Of a stretch of DNA of 6,211 nt, positions 1-5,713 are shown piece after piece; position 1 is the stretch's first letter, and the number at the start of each line of letters is the position of its first letter. The translations under genes and the position numbers were made by a program. Below the pieces are notes generated by a model, which was not told where the DNA came from, searched no databases, and saw nothing but the letters and a program-made list of their open reading frames with translations. Source of the stretch: Bacteroidales bacterium (GTDB lineage: Bacteria > Bacteroidota > Bacteroidia > Bacteroidales > WCHB1-69); contig JAISDH010000445.1 of the NCBI GenBank assembly GCA_031264975.1, positions 1-6,211 of the forward strand, read 5' to 3'.

Positions 1-42
1 AAATTTTCCCTTTATTTAGGTGAATGGTAAGATGAATTTTTG

Positions 43-50
43 TACTTTTG
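43..50 (+). promoter_or_regulatory. Bacteroidota-type -7 promoter element ahead of guaD
   Basis: TACTTTTG matches the Bacteroidota sigma-ABfr -7 consensus TAnnTTTG and is followed by C, as is common in these promoters. It lies 14 nt before the ATG at 65, so the transcript would have only a very short leader. No good TTTG -33 element is seen at the usual 19-21 nt spacing; only a TTTA at 15-18, somewhat too far away, could serve. The element decides the guaD start: in-frame GTG (20) and ATG (32) lie upstream of the inferred transcription start and would not be on this mRNA. Confidence 0.6.
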
Positions 51-64
51 CAAAAATTTCAAAT

Positions 65-553
65 ATGACAACAGACATAAATACGATTGACAAACATTTT
101 TTACGGCAAACTATTGAGTTAGCGATAGAAAATGTGAAAACAGGCAAGGGCGGACCCTTTGCTGCAATCATAACCAAAGAAGAAAAAATCATCGCGAAAG
201 GAACAAATATCGTTACCACAAGCCATGACCCGACAGCACACGCAGAAATATCGGCAATTCGTAATGCTTGTCGTTTGTTAAATGATTTTCAGTTGGAAGG
301 ATGTACAATATATTCAAGTTGCGAACCATGTCCGATGTGTTTAGGCGCTATTTATTGGGCGCGTTTCAAGCGATTGGTTTTTGCGGCAGATAAATGTCAG
401 GCTGAAAAAGCGGGATTCGACGACGCATTCATTTATAAAGAAATTATATTACCATACAGTCAACGCAATTTGAAAACAGAACAAATTGTTTTACAGGAAG
501 ACAATACGCCATTTGACGTATGGATGGACAGTAATACCAAAATAGAATATTAA
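65..553 (+). CDS. guaD: Guanine deaminase (cytidine-deaminase fold)
   Basis: Likely a cytosolic zinc enzyme converting guanine to xanthine and ammonia in purine salvage or catabolism. The 162-residue protein has the deaminase zinc site: HAE at residues 59-61 (His59 ligand, Glu61 proton shuttle) and PCPMC at 88-92 (Cys89 and Cys92 ligands). What separates it from the tRNA adenosine deaminase TadA is the C-terminal GFDDAFIYKEI segment at 117-127. Asp120 there aligns with the second catalytic acid known from Bacillus subtilis GuaD. The segments DPTAHAE and SCEPCPMCLGAIYWAR are also nearly those of the Bacillus enzyme as I remember it. The length fits the roughly 155-residue family. The start at 65 was chosen over in-frame starts at 20 and 32 because the promoter element overlaps the extension. 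It is first in an apparent operon, with era following after 6 nt. A related nucleoside deaminase with another substrate remains possible. Confidence 0.88.
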   Translation: MTTDINTIDKHFLRQTIELAIENVKTGKGGPFAAIITKEEKIIAKGTNIVTTSHDPTAHAEISAIRNACRLLNDFQLEGCTIYSSCEPCPMCLGAIYWARFKRLVFAADKCQAEKAGFDDAFIYKEIILPYSQRNLKTEQIVLQEDNTPFDVWMDSNTKIEY

Positions 554-559
554 ATAAAT

Positions 560-1447
560 ATGGACAACCAACAACATAAAGCTGGTTTTGTAAGCATTTT
601 AGGGAATCCGAATGTTGGAAAATCAACATTGATGAATGTATTAATAAATGAACGATTATCTATCGTTTCATCAAAAGCACAAACAACCCGTCATCGTATT
701 AGGGGCATCGTTAACGGAGAAAATTTTCAGATTGTATATTCCGATACGCCCGGACTGTTGACGCCAAGTTATAAGATGCAAGAATATATGATGAAATATG
801 CAATAAATGCCTTGCAGGACAGTGATATTTTGCTTTACATAATAGAGTGTGGAGAAACAAAGTATGATGAAAATGTGATAAAGCATATTACCCAATCAAA
901 AGTTCCGGTTATTTTAATAATCAATAAAATAGACTTGGCAAGCAAAGAAGCAATCATGGAATCCAAACATCATTGGGAAACAATATTGCATCCATTGAAA
1001 ACGTGTTGTATTTCGGCTTTACATGCTACGAATGTAAATAACATTATTGAGGACATTGTAAATTTACTCCCCTTGTCTCCTCCCTATTTTCCCAAAGATG
1101 AACTGACAGACCGCCCAACACGCTTTTTCGTTTCTGAAATTATCAGGGAAAAAATATTATTACAATTTAGGAAAGAGGTTCCTTATAGTGTTGAAATAGA
1201 AATAACAGACTATAAGGAAGAAAAAAATATTACTCGGATAAGCGCTAATATTTTTGTTGAAAGAGAAAGCCAAAAAGCCATTATCCTTGGACACAAAGGA
1301 GAATCCATAAAAGAATTGGGAACCAAATCCAGATTATCAATAGAAGAATTTCTTGCACAGAAAGTTTTTTTAGAGCTAAGAGTAAAAGTTCAGAAAAATT
1401 GGCGTAATGACGAGCTTCGTTTGCGTCGGTTTGGGTATGGAATATAG
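560..1447 (+). CDS. era: GTPase Era
   Basis: Era is an essential GTPase that binds the 3' end of 16S rRNA and assists 30S subunit maturation, acting in the cytoplasm and at the membrane. The 295-residue protein has every expected motif. The P-loop GNPNVGKST is at 15-23, the switch I threonines are at 42-43 (QTTRHR), DTPG at 62-65, NKID at 122-125 and the G5 SA at 152-153. The C-terminal KH domain runs from about 205 to 285 with its RNA-binding GHKG loop at 244-247. The length matches the family, about 290-300 residues. It lies 6 nt after guaD and 10 nt before recO, so co-transcription is likely. The identification is secure; the paralogous GTPase Der would have two G domains. Confidence 0.97.
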   Translation: MDNQQHKAGFVSILGNPNVGKSTLMNVLINERLSIVSSKAQTTRHRIRGIVNGENFQIVYSDTPGLLTPSYKMQEYMMKYAINALQDSDILLYIIECGETKYDENVIKHITQSKVPVILIINKIDLASKEAIMESKHHWETILHPLKTCCISALHATNVNNIIEDIVNLLPLSPPYFPKDELTDRPTRFFVSEIIREKILLQFRKEVPYSVEIEITDYKEEKNITRISANIFVERESQKAIILGHKGESIKELGTKSRLSIEEFLAQKVFLELRVKVQKNWRNDELRLRRFGYGI

Positions 1448-1457
1448 ATTTATAAGT

Positions 1458-2174
1458 ATGGTATATCAAACGAGGGGAATTGTTTTACACAAGTTTACGC
1501 ATACTGACAATAAAATGATTGTCAAAATATATACGGAATTGTATGGGATGAATTCCTATCTTTATTTTCGGTCTTCAAAGTCGAAAACACACACAAATTT
1601 ACTTATGCCAATGTCGTTGATAGATATTGTGTCGGAAAAGAAGAATAAAGGAAATCTTGACTATATCAAAGACATAAAAGTTTTGGCAAATTTGAATGTA
1701 GGCGGATTTGATATTGCCAAGTCAAGTATATGTATGTTTTTGAATGAAATACTGTATAAATTATTTTCGGAAGCAGGAGAAGATAAAACAATATTCAACT
1801 TTTTGTTTTCTTCCTTATCTGAATTTTTTACACGGCAATTCATCCCTGATTTTCATTTACGATTTTTAACCGCTTTGGTACGGGAATTAGGCTGTTGTCC
1901 GGAAAATAACTTTACATCAGCTAAAACGGTTTTCAGTATTGAAAAGTCCTGTTTTGTGTACGGTTTGGTTGAAAAAAAAGAAGAACAAAACCTTGGACTA
2001 CATTTTCATCACCTGTTAGAGCAAGATTTATTTCCAGATAAACAAGAAAAAATTATCCCCTATATGTGGCGTAATTCATTATTAGAAATGATTATGAACT
2101 ACTATACCTTTCATGTAACCAATTTGTCCCAAATAAAATCACACGAAATACTAAAAATGGTCTTACATCCATAA
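1458..2174 (+). CDS. recO: DNA repair protein RecO
   Basis: RecO helps load RecA onto SSB-coated single-stranded DNA in the RecFOR recombinational repair pathway and anneals complementary strands. The 238-residue protein begins MVYQTRGIVLHKF, the typical N-terminal strand of the RecO OB fold (about 1-80). A helical domain follows, with FHLRFLTALVRELG at 132-145 typical of the family. The C-terminal NYYTFHVTNLSQIKSHEIL (214-232) resembles the usual RecO ending. The four-cysteine zinc finger known from some RecO proteins is absent; only the Cys146-Cys147 pair remains near that place. The start at 1458 is preferred over in-frame ATGs at 1407 and 1437. These overlap era, and family members normally start a few residues before the TRGIVL motif. 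The gene ends in a repeat-rich region facing the convergent desulfurase gene. Confidence 0.9.
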   Translation: MVYQTRGIVLHKFTHTDNKMIVKIYTELYGMNSYLYFRSSKSKTHTNLLMPMSLIDIVSEKKNKGNLDYIKDIKVLANLNVGGFDIAKSSICMFLNEILYKLFSEAGEDKTIFNFLFSSLSEFFTRQFIPDFHLRFLTALVRELGCCPENNFTSAKTVFSIEKSCFVYGLVEKKEEQNLGLHFHHLLEQDLFPDKQEKIIPYMWRNSLLEMIMNYYTFHVTNLSQIKSHEILKMVLHP

Positions 2175-2191
2175 CGGAAGAAAGGGACGAA

Positions 2192-2215
2192 AGGGGGAGA
2201 CGGCAGCAGGCAACA
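2192..2215 (+). repeat. Left arm of long inverted repeat
   Basis: This arm matches the reverse complement of 2439-2462 in 22 of 24 positions, including a perfect 18-nt core, AGACGGCAGCAGGCAACA, at 2198-2215. The arms are separated by 223 nt, too far for an ordinary terminator hairpin. The geometry fits either two repeat-family members in opposite orientation or the ends of a small non-coding element. Confidence 0.75.
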
Positions 2216-2242
2216 GGCAGCAAGCAACAAGCAGGCAAGCCA
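2216..2242 (+). repeat. 27-nt direct repeat, copy A
   Basis: Copy A starts GGCAGCAAGCAACAAGCAGG and ends AAGCCA. It matches copy B at 2290-2316 in 26 of 27 positions, differing only at position 21 (C here, T there), with the copies 74 nt apart. It is the second half of a longer GCA-rich block that begins at 2201. The block is built from a roughly 14-nt unit, CAACARGCAGCARG, repeated imperfectly from 2211. The composition is far richer in G and C than the flanking genes. Confidence 0.85.
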
Positions 2243-2257
2243 AAAGGAGGGAGACAA

Positions 2258-2284
2258 GGGGGAAAAGGGTGAAAGGGCGAAGGG
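2258..2284 (+). other. G-quadruplex motif
   Basis: Four G runs on the plus strand (GGGGG at 2258-2262, GGG at 2267-2269, 2275-2277 and 2282-2284) are separated by loops of 4, 5 and 4 nt. This satisfies the canonical G3+N1-7 pattern. It lies about 85 nt downstream of recO, on the recO-sense strand, between the two 27-nt repeats. It could form in the recO read-through RNA or in DNA; whether it does anything is unknown. Confidence 0.6.
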
Positions 2285-2289
2285 AGAAA

Positions 2290-2316
2290 GGCAGCAAGCA
2301 ACAAGCAGGTAAGCCA
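2290..2316 (+). repeat. 27-nt direct repeat, copy B
   Basis: Second copy of the repeat at 2216-2242, with a single C-to-T difference. Like copy A, and like the block at 6173-6211, it is preceded by a purine-only style tract (here GAAGGGAGAAA). This suggests that purine tract plus GCA-rich block is the repeating module. Confidence 0.85.
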
Positions 2317-2389
2317 CGAAGATAATGATTGGTGGTTAATGTTTATTTCCTTTCGCTGAATAGGCGTCCGGATAATACAGATTTCTATT

Positions 2390-2425
2390 ATCTGCGAAAA
2401 TCCTTTTAATCTGCGTCATCTGCGT
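2390..2425 (+). repeat. ATCTGCGT short repeats
   Basis: ATCTGCGT occurs at 2409-2416 and 2418-2425, separated by one base, with a third shortened copy ATCTGCG at 2390-2396. Text of this type (TAATCTGCGTCATCTGCGTG) is, as far as I recall, found as a dispersed intergenic repeat in various bacterial genomes, but that cannot be checked here. Just upstream, GATAATA (2371-2377) and TATTATC (2386-2392) form a weak 7-bp AT-only inverted repeat. Confidence 0.5.
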
Positions 2426-2438
2426 GCTGCTCGCGGCG

Positions 2439-2462
2439 TGTTGCCTGCTGCCGTCTTCCCTT
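2439..2462 (-). repeat. Right arm of long inverted repeat
   Basis: Read on the minus strand, this is a purine tract (AAGGGAAGA) followed by CGGCAGCAGGCAACA. It is the same module as 2192-2215 and as the block at 6161-6211, which has GAAGGGAAGAG before GGCAGCAGGCAACA. It ends 6 nt short of the stop codon of the cysteine desulfurase gene, so it lies immediately downstream of that operon. Confidence 0.75.
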
Positions 2463-2467
2463 GTTCC

Positions 2468-3643
2468 CTACACCTTACCCCATCTTCCTTTTCTTGTTAT
2501 TGAGGCGATATCTTTTATTGCGTCGATTGTCGTGTCGATGTCGGCTTCTGTGTTAAAAGGTCCCAGACTTAGGCGTACTGTTCCGTGAATGTCGGCGGTG
2601 TTTAACTGTTGATGGACTTTTGGAGCGCATTGTAAACCGGTACGGCAGGCGATATTGTAATCTACGTCCAACATGGCGCCTACGTCTGCGGCTTCAAATC
2701 CTTGTATGTTGAAACTTAATACCGGATTCTGATTCTCTATTCCTGTCGCACAGTATAAAATAACCCTGTCTATCTCCTGTAAAGCTAAGCGGAGTTTATT
2801 CCACAGAAGTATTTCCTGATGATGCAAATTGTCAATACCTTTTTCGAGTACCCATTTTACTCCGGCATTAAGTCCGGCAATACCGACTAAATTTATTGTT
2901 CCGGCTTCCAAACGGTAGGGATATGTTTCCAAATGCGCCGGATAGGCAGACCGTACCCCTGTGCCTCCGTAGCGCGTTTGACGAATAACAATACCCTCCC
3001 GAACATAAGAACCTCCAATTCCTGTTGGTCCCATTAAACATTTATGTCCGGTAAAAATATATACGTCAATATTGGACGCCTGCATATCTACTTGAACCGC
3101 TCCGGCGCCCTGGCTTCCGTCAACGACAAAAATAATACCGGCTTCTTTACATATTTTGCCTATCTCCGAAAGAGGTTGCACTGTTCCTATTACATTGGAA
3201 CTATGCGTACAAATAAGAAATTTTGTGTTCGGTTGAATGGCTTTTCGTATATCATCGGGGTCAATGTAACCTGCATTGTCAAAGGGAATATAAGTAACAT
3301 CAATAATTCCCTGTTGTTGCATGCAATACAGCGGACGCAGTACCGAATTATGCTCTAACGTGGTGGCAAGGACATGGTCGCCTTTTTCTGACAGCCCCTG
3401 CAAAATAATGTTTAATGAGTCTGTCGCATTATAACTGAATGTTAAACGATTCGAGTCTCTTCCTCCGTTGAACAAATCGGTAAGAATTCTCCGAGTATTA
3501 AATACAATTTCTTCCGTCTCAATTGCCGCGTCAAATCCCGAACGACCGGGATTAACGCCGTGTTTTCGATAAAAATCCGACATAAAATCATACATTATGT
3601 CCGGTTTGGGGAATGTTGTTGCCGAATTATCAAGGTATATCAT
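2468..3643 (-). CDS. Cysteine desulfurase family protein (class V aminotransferase)
   Basis: A PLP enzyme predicted to take sulfur from L-cysteine as an enzyme-bound persulfide, releasing alanine. The 391 residues begin MIYLDNSATTFPKP and carry HGVNPGRSG at 28-36, the signature of the NifS/Csd-like group I know as the EF2568-type family. Visible functional residues are His98 (LEHNS, ring stacking), Asp175 (VVDGSQ, PLP pyridine nitrogen), Lys201 in TGHK (Schiff base) and Cys339 in RTGLQCAP. Cys339 matches the persulfide cysteine of SufS (RTGHHCA). The N terminus is complete and the length is normal. It is the last gene of the minus-strand operon, 33 nt after dsrK. No SufE, SufU or IscU partner is adjacent, so the neighbouring DsrC is the obvious candidate acceptor; that is inference. 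Some EF2568-type relatives are linked to selenium metabolism, so selenocysteine as substrate is an alternative. Confidence 0.87.
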   Translation of the reverse strand: MIYLDNSATTFPKPDIMYDFMSDFYRKHGVNPGRSGFDAAIETEEIVFNTRRILTDLFNGGRDSNRLTFSYNATDSLNIILQGLSEKGDHVLATTLEHNSVLRPLYCMQQQGIIDVTYIPFDNAGYIDPDDIRKAIQPNTKFLICTHSSNVIGTVQPLSEIGKICKEAGIIFVVDGSQGAGAVQVDMQASNIDVYIFTGHKCLMGPTGIGGSYVREGIVIRQTRYGGTGVRSAYPAHLETYPYRLEAGTINLVGIAGLNAGVKWVLEKGIDNLHHQEILLWNKLRLALQEIDRVILYCATGIENQNPVLSFNIQGFEAADVGAMLDVDYNIACRTGLQCAPKVHQQLNTADIHGTVRLSLGPFNTEADIDTTIDAIKDIASITRKGRWGKV

Positions 3644-3676
3644 TTTTCTGAATGTTTAAAGGTTACTATATGATTG

Positions 3677-5029
3677 TTATATTTGAAAATACTGTTTATT
3701 GTCTGATTCATTATTCTTCTTTTCATTATTTTTGGTATTGTTTATCACGAGTGCATCTGCTACAATCTCGGCAATGGTTTTGATTTTTATTCCTAATTTA
3801 TACGTGTGATTCAATTGTGTGATTTGGTCTACACAATTATGACAGGGAGTGATTACAACTTTGGCGCCGGTTGCCAGAATTTGGTCTGCTTTAATTTTTC
3901 CACTTTGCAACCTGCGTTCGTTATATTCGCTCATCGATAATTGTCCACCGCCGCCGCCACAACAGAAATTATCTATTCCACAGGGAGTCATTTCTACAAA
4001 ATCGCTTACCGCATGTTTTACAGCAAACCGGATTTCAGACAAAAGTCCGCCATTTCGTACCAAATTACAAGGGTCATGAATCGTAACCAACTCCTGATTT
4101 AGCGATTTGTCCAATGTAATTCTCCCCCCTCGAATATATTCATTAATCAGTTCTACAACCGTAACCACTCCAAATTCATAAGGACGACTTAAATAATTGG
4201 GCGCTTCCCAACGATTGGCACGAGAACCATGTCCGCATTCTCCCAAAACAAGCAACCGACTTTGCATTTGTATCACTTCATCATGCAGACGTTTTGCAAT
4301 TTGTTTTGCCTGTTCATTATCCCCGTTAAAAAGTCCGTAGTTGGTAACGTCGTACATATTTGTAGAAATAGTCCAACTTTCTTTGGCGGCAAAAAAGATT
4401 TTAGCCATTGCCAAAATAGACAAAGGAAAAAATTTAGGCTCGCGCGGATTAAGGGTATAGAGGATTTTTCTTCCCTGTTCATTCAACGGAATACAGGCTT
4501 CTTTGCCATATTCGTCCATCAGTTCTTCTTCCATCCATTGGATTGTGTCAACAAAATCCTCCGTAGGAATCCCCATGTTATTTCCTGTTTTCAGCGCCAT
4601 GTCAACGGTTGATTGCAAAGATTCGGGAACCAATCCCATCGCTGCCAGCATTCTGCGTCCCACGTGTACTACATAGGCAATGTCAACGCCGATAGAACAA
4701 TGCTTTACACAACGCCCACACATGGTGCATCCTCCGAATAACATATCTATCATTTCATTTGCCATTTCTTCATCCAATTCCCTTGCATTGACTAAAAACG
4801 GAACAACCTTACCTGTCAATGTACAATAGCGACGATAAAGAGACGCTACCAAATCAACTTTTCGCGCCGGAATAAACTTGTTTTCCTTTGTTACTTTGTA
4901 ATACATACAACTTTTTGCGCATAAGCCACAATGTACACAAGCATTCAAATGCGTTACCAATTTACTGTCAACCGGCATTTTCAAAAGGGCAATGGCTTTG
5001 TCTATTTGTGATTTCGTTAATTTTTCCAT
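3677..5029 (-). CDS. dsrK: DsrK-like iron-sulfur protein with CCG domain
   Basis: Predicted cytoplasmic catalytic subunit of a membrane DsrMK complex, related to HdrD, that would reduce the DsrC trisulfide or a similar disulfide. The 450-residue protein has two [4Fe-4S] motifs, CVHCGLCAKSC (Cys31, 34, 37, 41) and CTMCGRCVKHC (Cys101, 104, 107, 111). A C-terminal CCG cluster motif follows: Cys321 in HDPC, Cys356-Cys357 in FCCGGGGG, and Cys396/Cys399 in TPCHNC. This is the pattern that holds the unusual substrate-binding 4Fe-4S cluster of Hdr/Dsr enzymes. GECGHGSR (263-270) is a partial first CCG half, as in the family. The last 20 residues are an Asn/Lys-rich tail. The start at 5029 is chosen because it falls 4 nt after the dsrM stop; the longer frame up to 5134 only overlaps dsrM. 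Adjacency to dsrC favours DsrK over HdrD of methanogens. Confidence 0.88.
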   Translation of the reverse strand: MEKLTKSQIDKAIALLKMPVDSKLVTHLNACVHCGLCAKSCMYYKVTKENKFIPARKVDLVASLYRRYCTLTGKVVPFLVNARELDEEMANEMIDMLFGGCTMCGRCVKHCSIGVDIAYVVHVGRRMLAAMGLVPESLQSTVDMALKTGNNMGIPTEDFVDTIQWMEEELMDEYGKEACIPLNEQGRKILYTLNPREPKFFPLSILAMAKIFFAAKESWTISTNMYDVTNYGLFNGDNEQAKQIAKRLHDEVIQMQSRLLVLGECGHGSRANRWEAPNYLSRPYEFGVVTVVELINEYIRGGRITLDKSLNQELVTIHDPCNLVRNGGLLSEIRFAVKHAVSDFVEMTPCGIDNFCCGGGGGQLSMSEYNERRLQSGKIKADQILATGAKVVITPCHNCVDQITQLNHTYKLGIKIKTIAEIVADALVINNTKNNEKKNNESDNKQYFQI

Positions 5030-5033
5030 ACGT

Positions 5034-5681
5034 TTATTTTTGTTTTTTAGGCGGCCATGAATTACGCCAGCCGTAGAAAAAACCAAGTTGATAACGAGCT
5101 GCAAAAAAATAAACGACATGACGCAACTTTCCAACCGGTAAATATAATAATAAGATAGAAGCTAAAATGTAATAATAAATGACAGCCTCCTCCGGAAAAA
5201 TCAAATAAAATGCTGTAACTAATTGAAACGACGTTGTCAATAGATTTGATAAATAGTCGTCTAATGTTGACAATGTTCTTATCTTTTTGAGAACAATTCG
5301 TTTGAAAAAAAGAAATAACCCGCAAACAATACTAATTATCAAAAACAAAGAAATCAAAAGTAGAGCCATTGCTAATATCAACCAATCTCGAAATACGAGA
5401 GGGTCGACAAAGAAAAAAACAAAAAAGAGAAACAAACAAATAAACGTTCCGATGTGAAATAATATTCCGGATACATACGTAGGAATATGTAAATAAGCCG
5501 ATTCTTTTTGCGCCGGAAGCATCGCCGTTGTGTACGAATAGACCTCCGCACGCATAATACTACCGCTTTTTTCCGACAATTCTTTTGGTTTTCCTAAACG
5601 AATCAACCGAAAAAAATGCCATATACAAGCGCTAATACAAACAAACAAAGCTGCTAAACTTAAATATTGATACCACCACAT
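5034..5681 (-). CDS. dsrM: DsrM-like membrane cytochrome b (NarI family)
   Basis: Predicted integral membrane subunit passing electrons from the quinone pool to DsrK. The 215-residue protein is very hydrophobic, with about five membrane segments near 4-22, 68-91, 100-127, 148-163 and 166-183. The C terminus, LPVGKLRHVVYFFAARYQLG, matches the helix-5 end of NarI-type cytochrome b (recalled as LFPFSRLVH followed by YLTRKYQL in E. coli NarI). There are only four histidines: 22, 65, 76 (LFHIG) and 188 (KLRH). His76 and His188 align with one NarI heme pair, while the positions of the other pair are Phe86 and Tyr170. The start at 5681 (MWWYQYL) is preferred to the frame opening at 5756, which overlaps dsrC and has no membrane character. 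The gap to dsrC is 32 nt and to dsrK 4 nt. HdrE is the nearest alternative name. Confidence 0.8.
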   Translation of the reverse strand: MWWYQYLSLAALFVCISACIWHFFRLIRLGKPKELSEKSGSIMRAEVYSYTTAMLPAQKESAYLHIPTYVSGILFHIGTFICLFLFFVFFFVDPLVFRDWLILAMALLLISLFLIISIVCGLFLFFKRIVLKKIRTLSTLDDYLSNLLTTSFQLVTAFYLIFPEEAVIYYYILASILLLYLPVGKLRHVVYFFAARYQLGFFYGWRNSWPPKKQK

Positions 5682-5713
5682 AATTACATGTTTTATATTA
5701 ACTATAGCGTATA

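Larger units (their letters stand above)
2175..2467. other. Repeat-rich convergent intergenic region
   Basis: This 293-nt stretch between the 3' ends of recO and the cysteine desulfurase gene holds no credible gene. From left to right it contains a purine-rich tract (2175-2200), a GCA-rich repeat (2201-2242), a second purine-rich tract with a G-quadruplex motif (2243-2289) and a second copy of the repeat (2290-2316). An AT-rich spacer follows (about 2317-2385), then the ATCTGCGT repeats (2390-2425) and an inverted copy of the first repeat (2439-2462). No classical intrinsic terminator (GC-rich stem followed by a T run) was found for either gene. Reading frames through it on the minus strand are low-complexity and judged spurious. 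Confidence 0.8.

Noticed and set aside
65..553. tRNA adenosine deaminase TadA
   Set aside because: The FDD and YKEI segment near the C terminus and the overall pattern fit guanine deaminase; TadA lacks the second catalytic Asp region.
2201..2316. CRISPR array
   Set aside because: Only two 27-nt copies with a single 47-nt low-complexity spacer, plus internal 14-nt units; no further regular spacing and no cas genes.
2092..2317. Two overlapping minus-strand reading frames rich in Leu, Cys, Pro and Ser downstream of recO
   Set aside because: They are read from the complement of the purine and GCA-rich repeats, overlap the recO 3' end, and show only low-complexity sequence without any recognisable fold.
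2192..2462. Intrinsic terminator formed by the long inverted repeat
   Set aside because: The arms are 223 nt apart and no T run follows; a family of repeats in both orientations explains the match better.
3044..3358. 104-codon plus-strand frame inside the cysteine desulfurase gene
   Set aside because: Fully antisense to a well-supported conserved gene; its translation shows no known motif.
4229..4612. 127-codon plus-strand frame inside dsrK
   Set aside because: Antisense to conserved dsrK; no domain, and no promoter seen for it.
5030..5134. N-terminal extension of dsrK up to 5134
   Set aside because: The extra 35 residues are out-of-frame reading of the dsrM 3' end. The ATG at 5029, 4 nt after the dsrM stop, gives the family-like N terminus.
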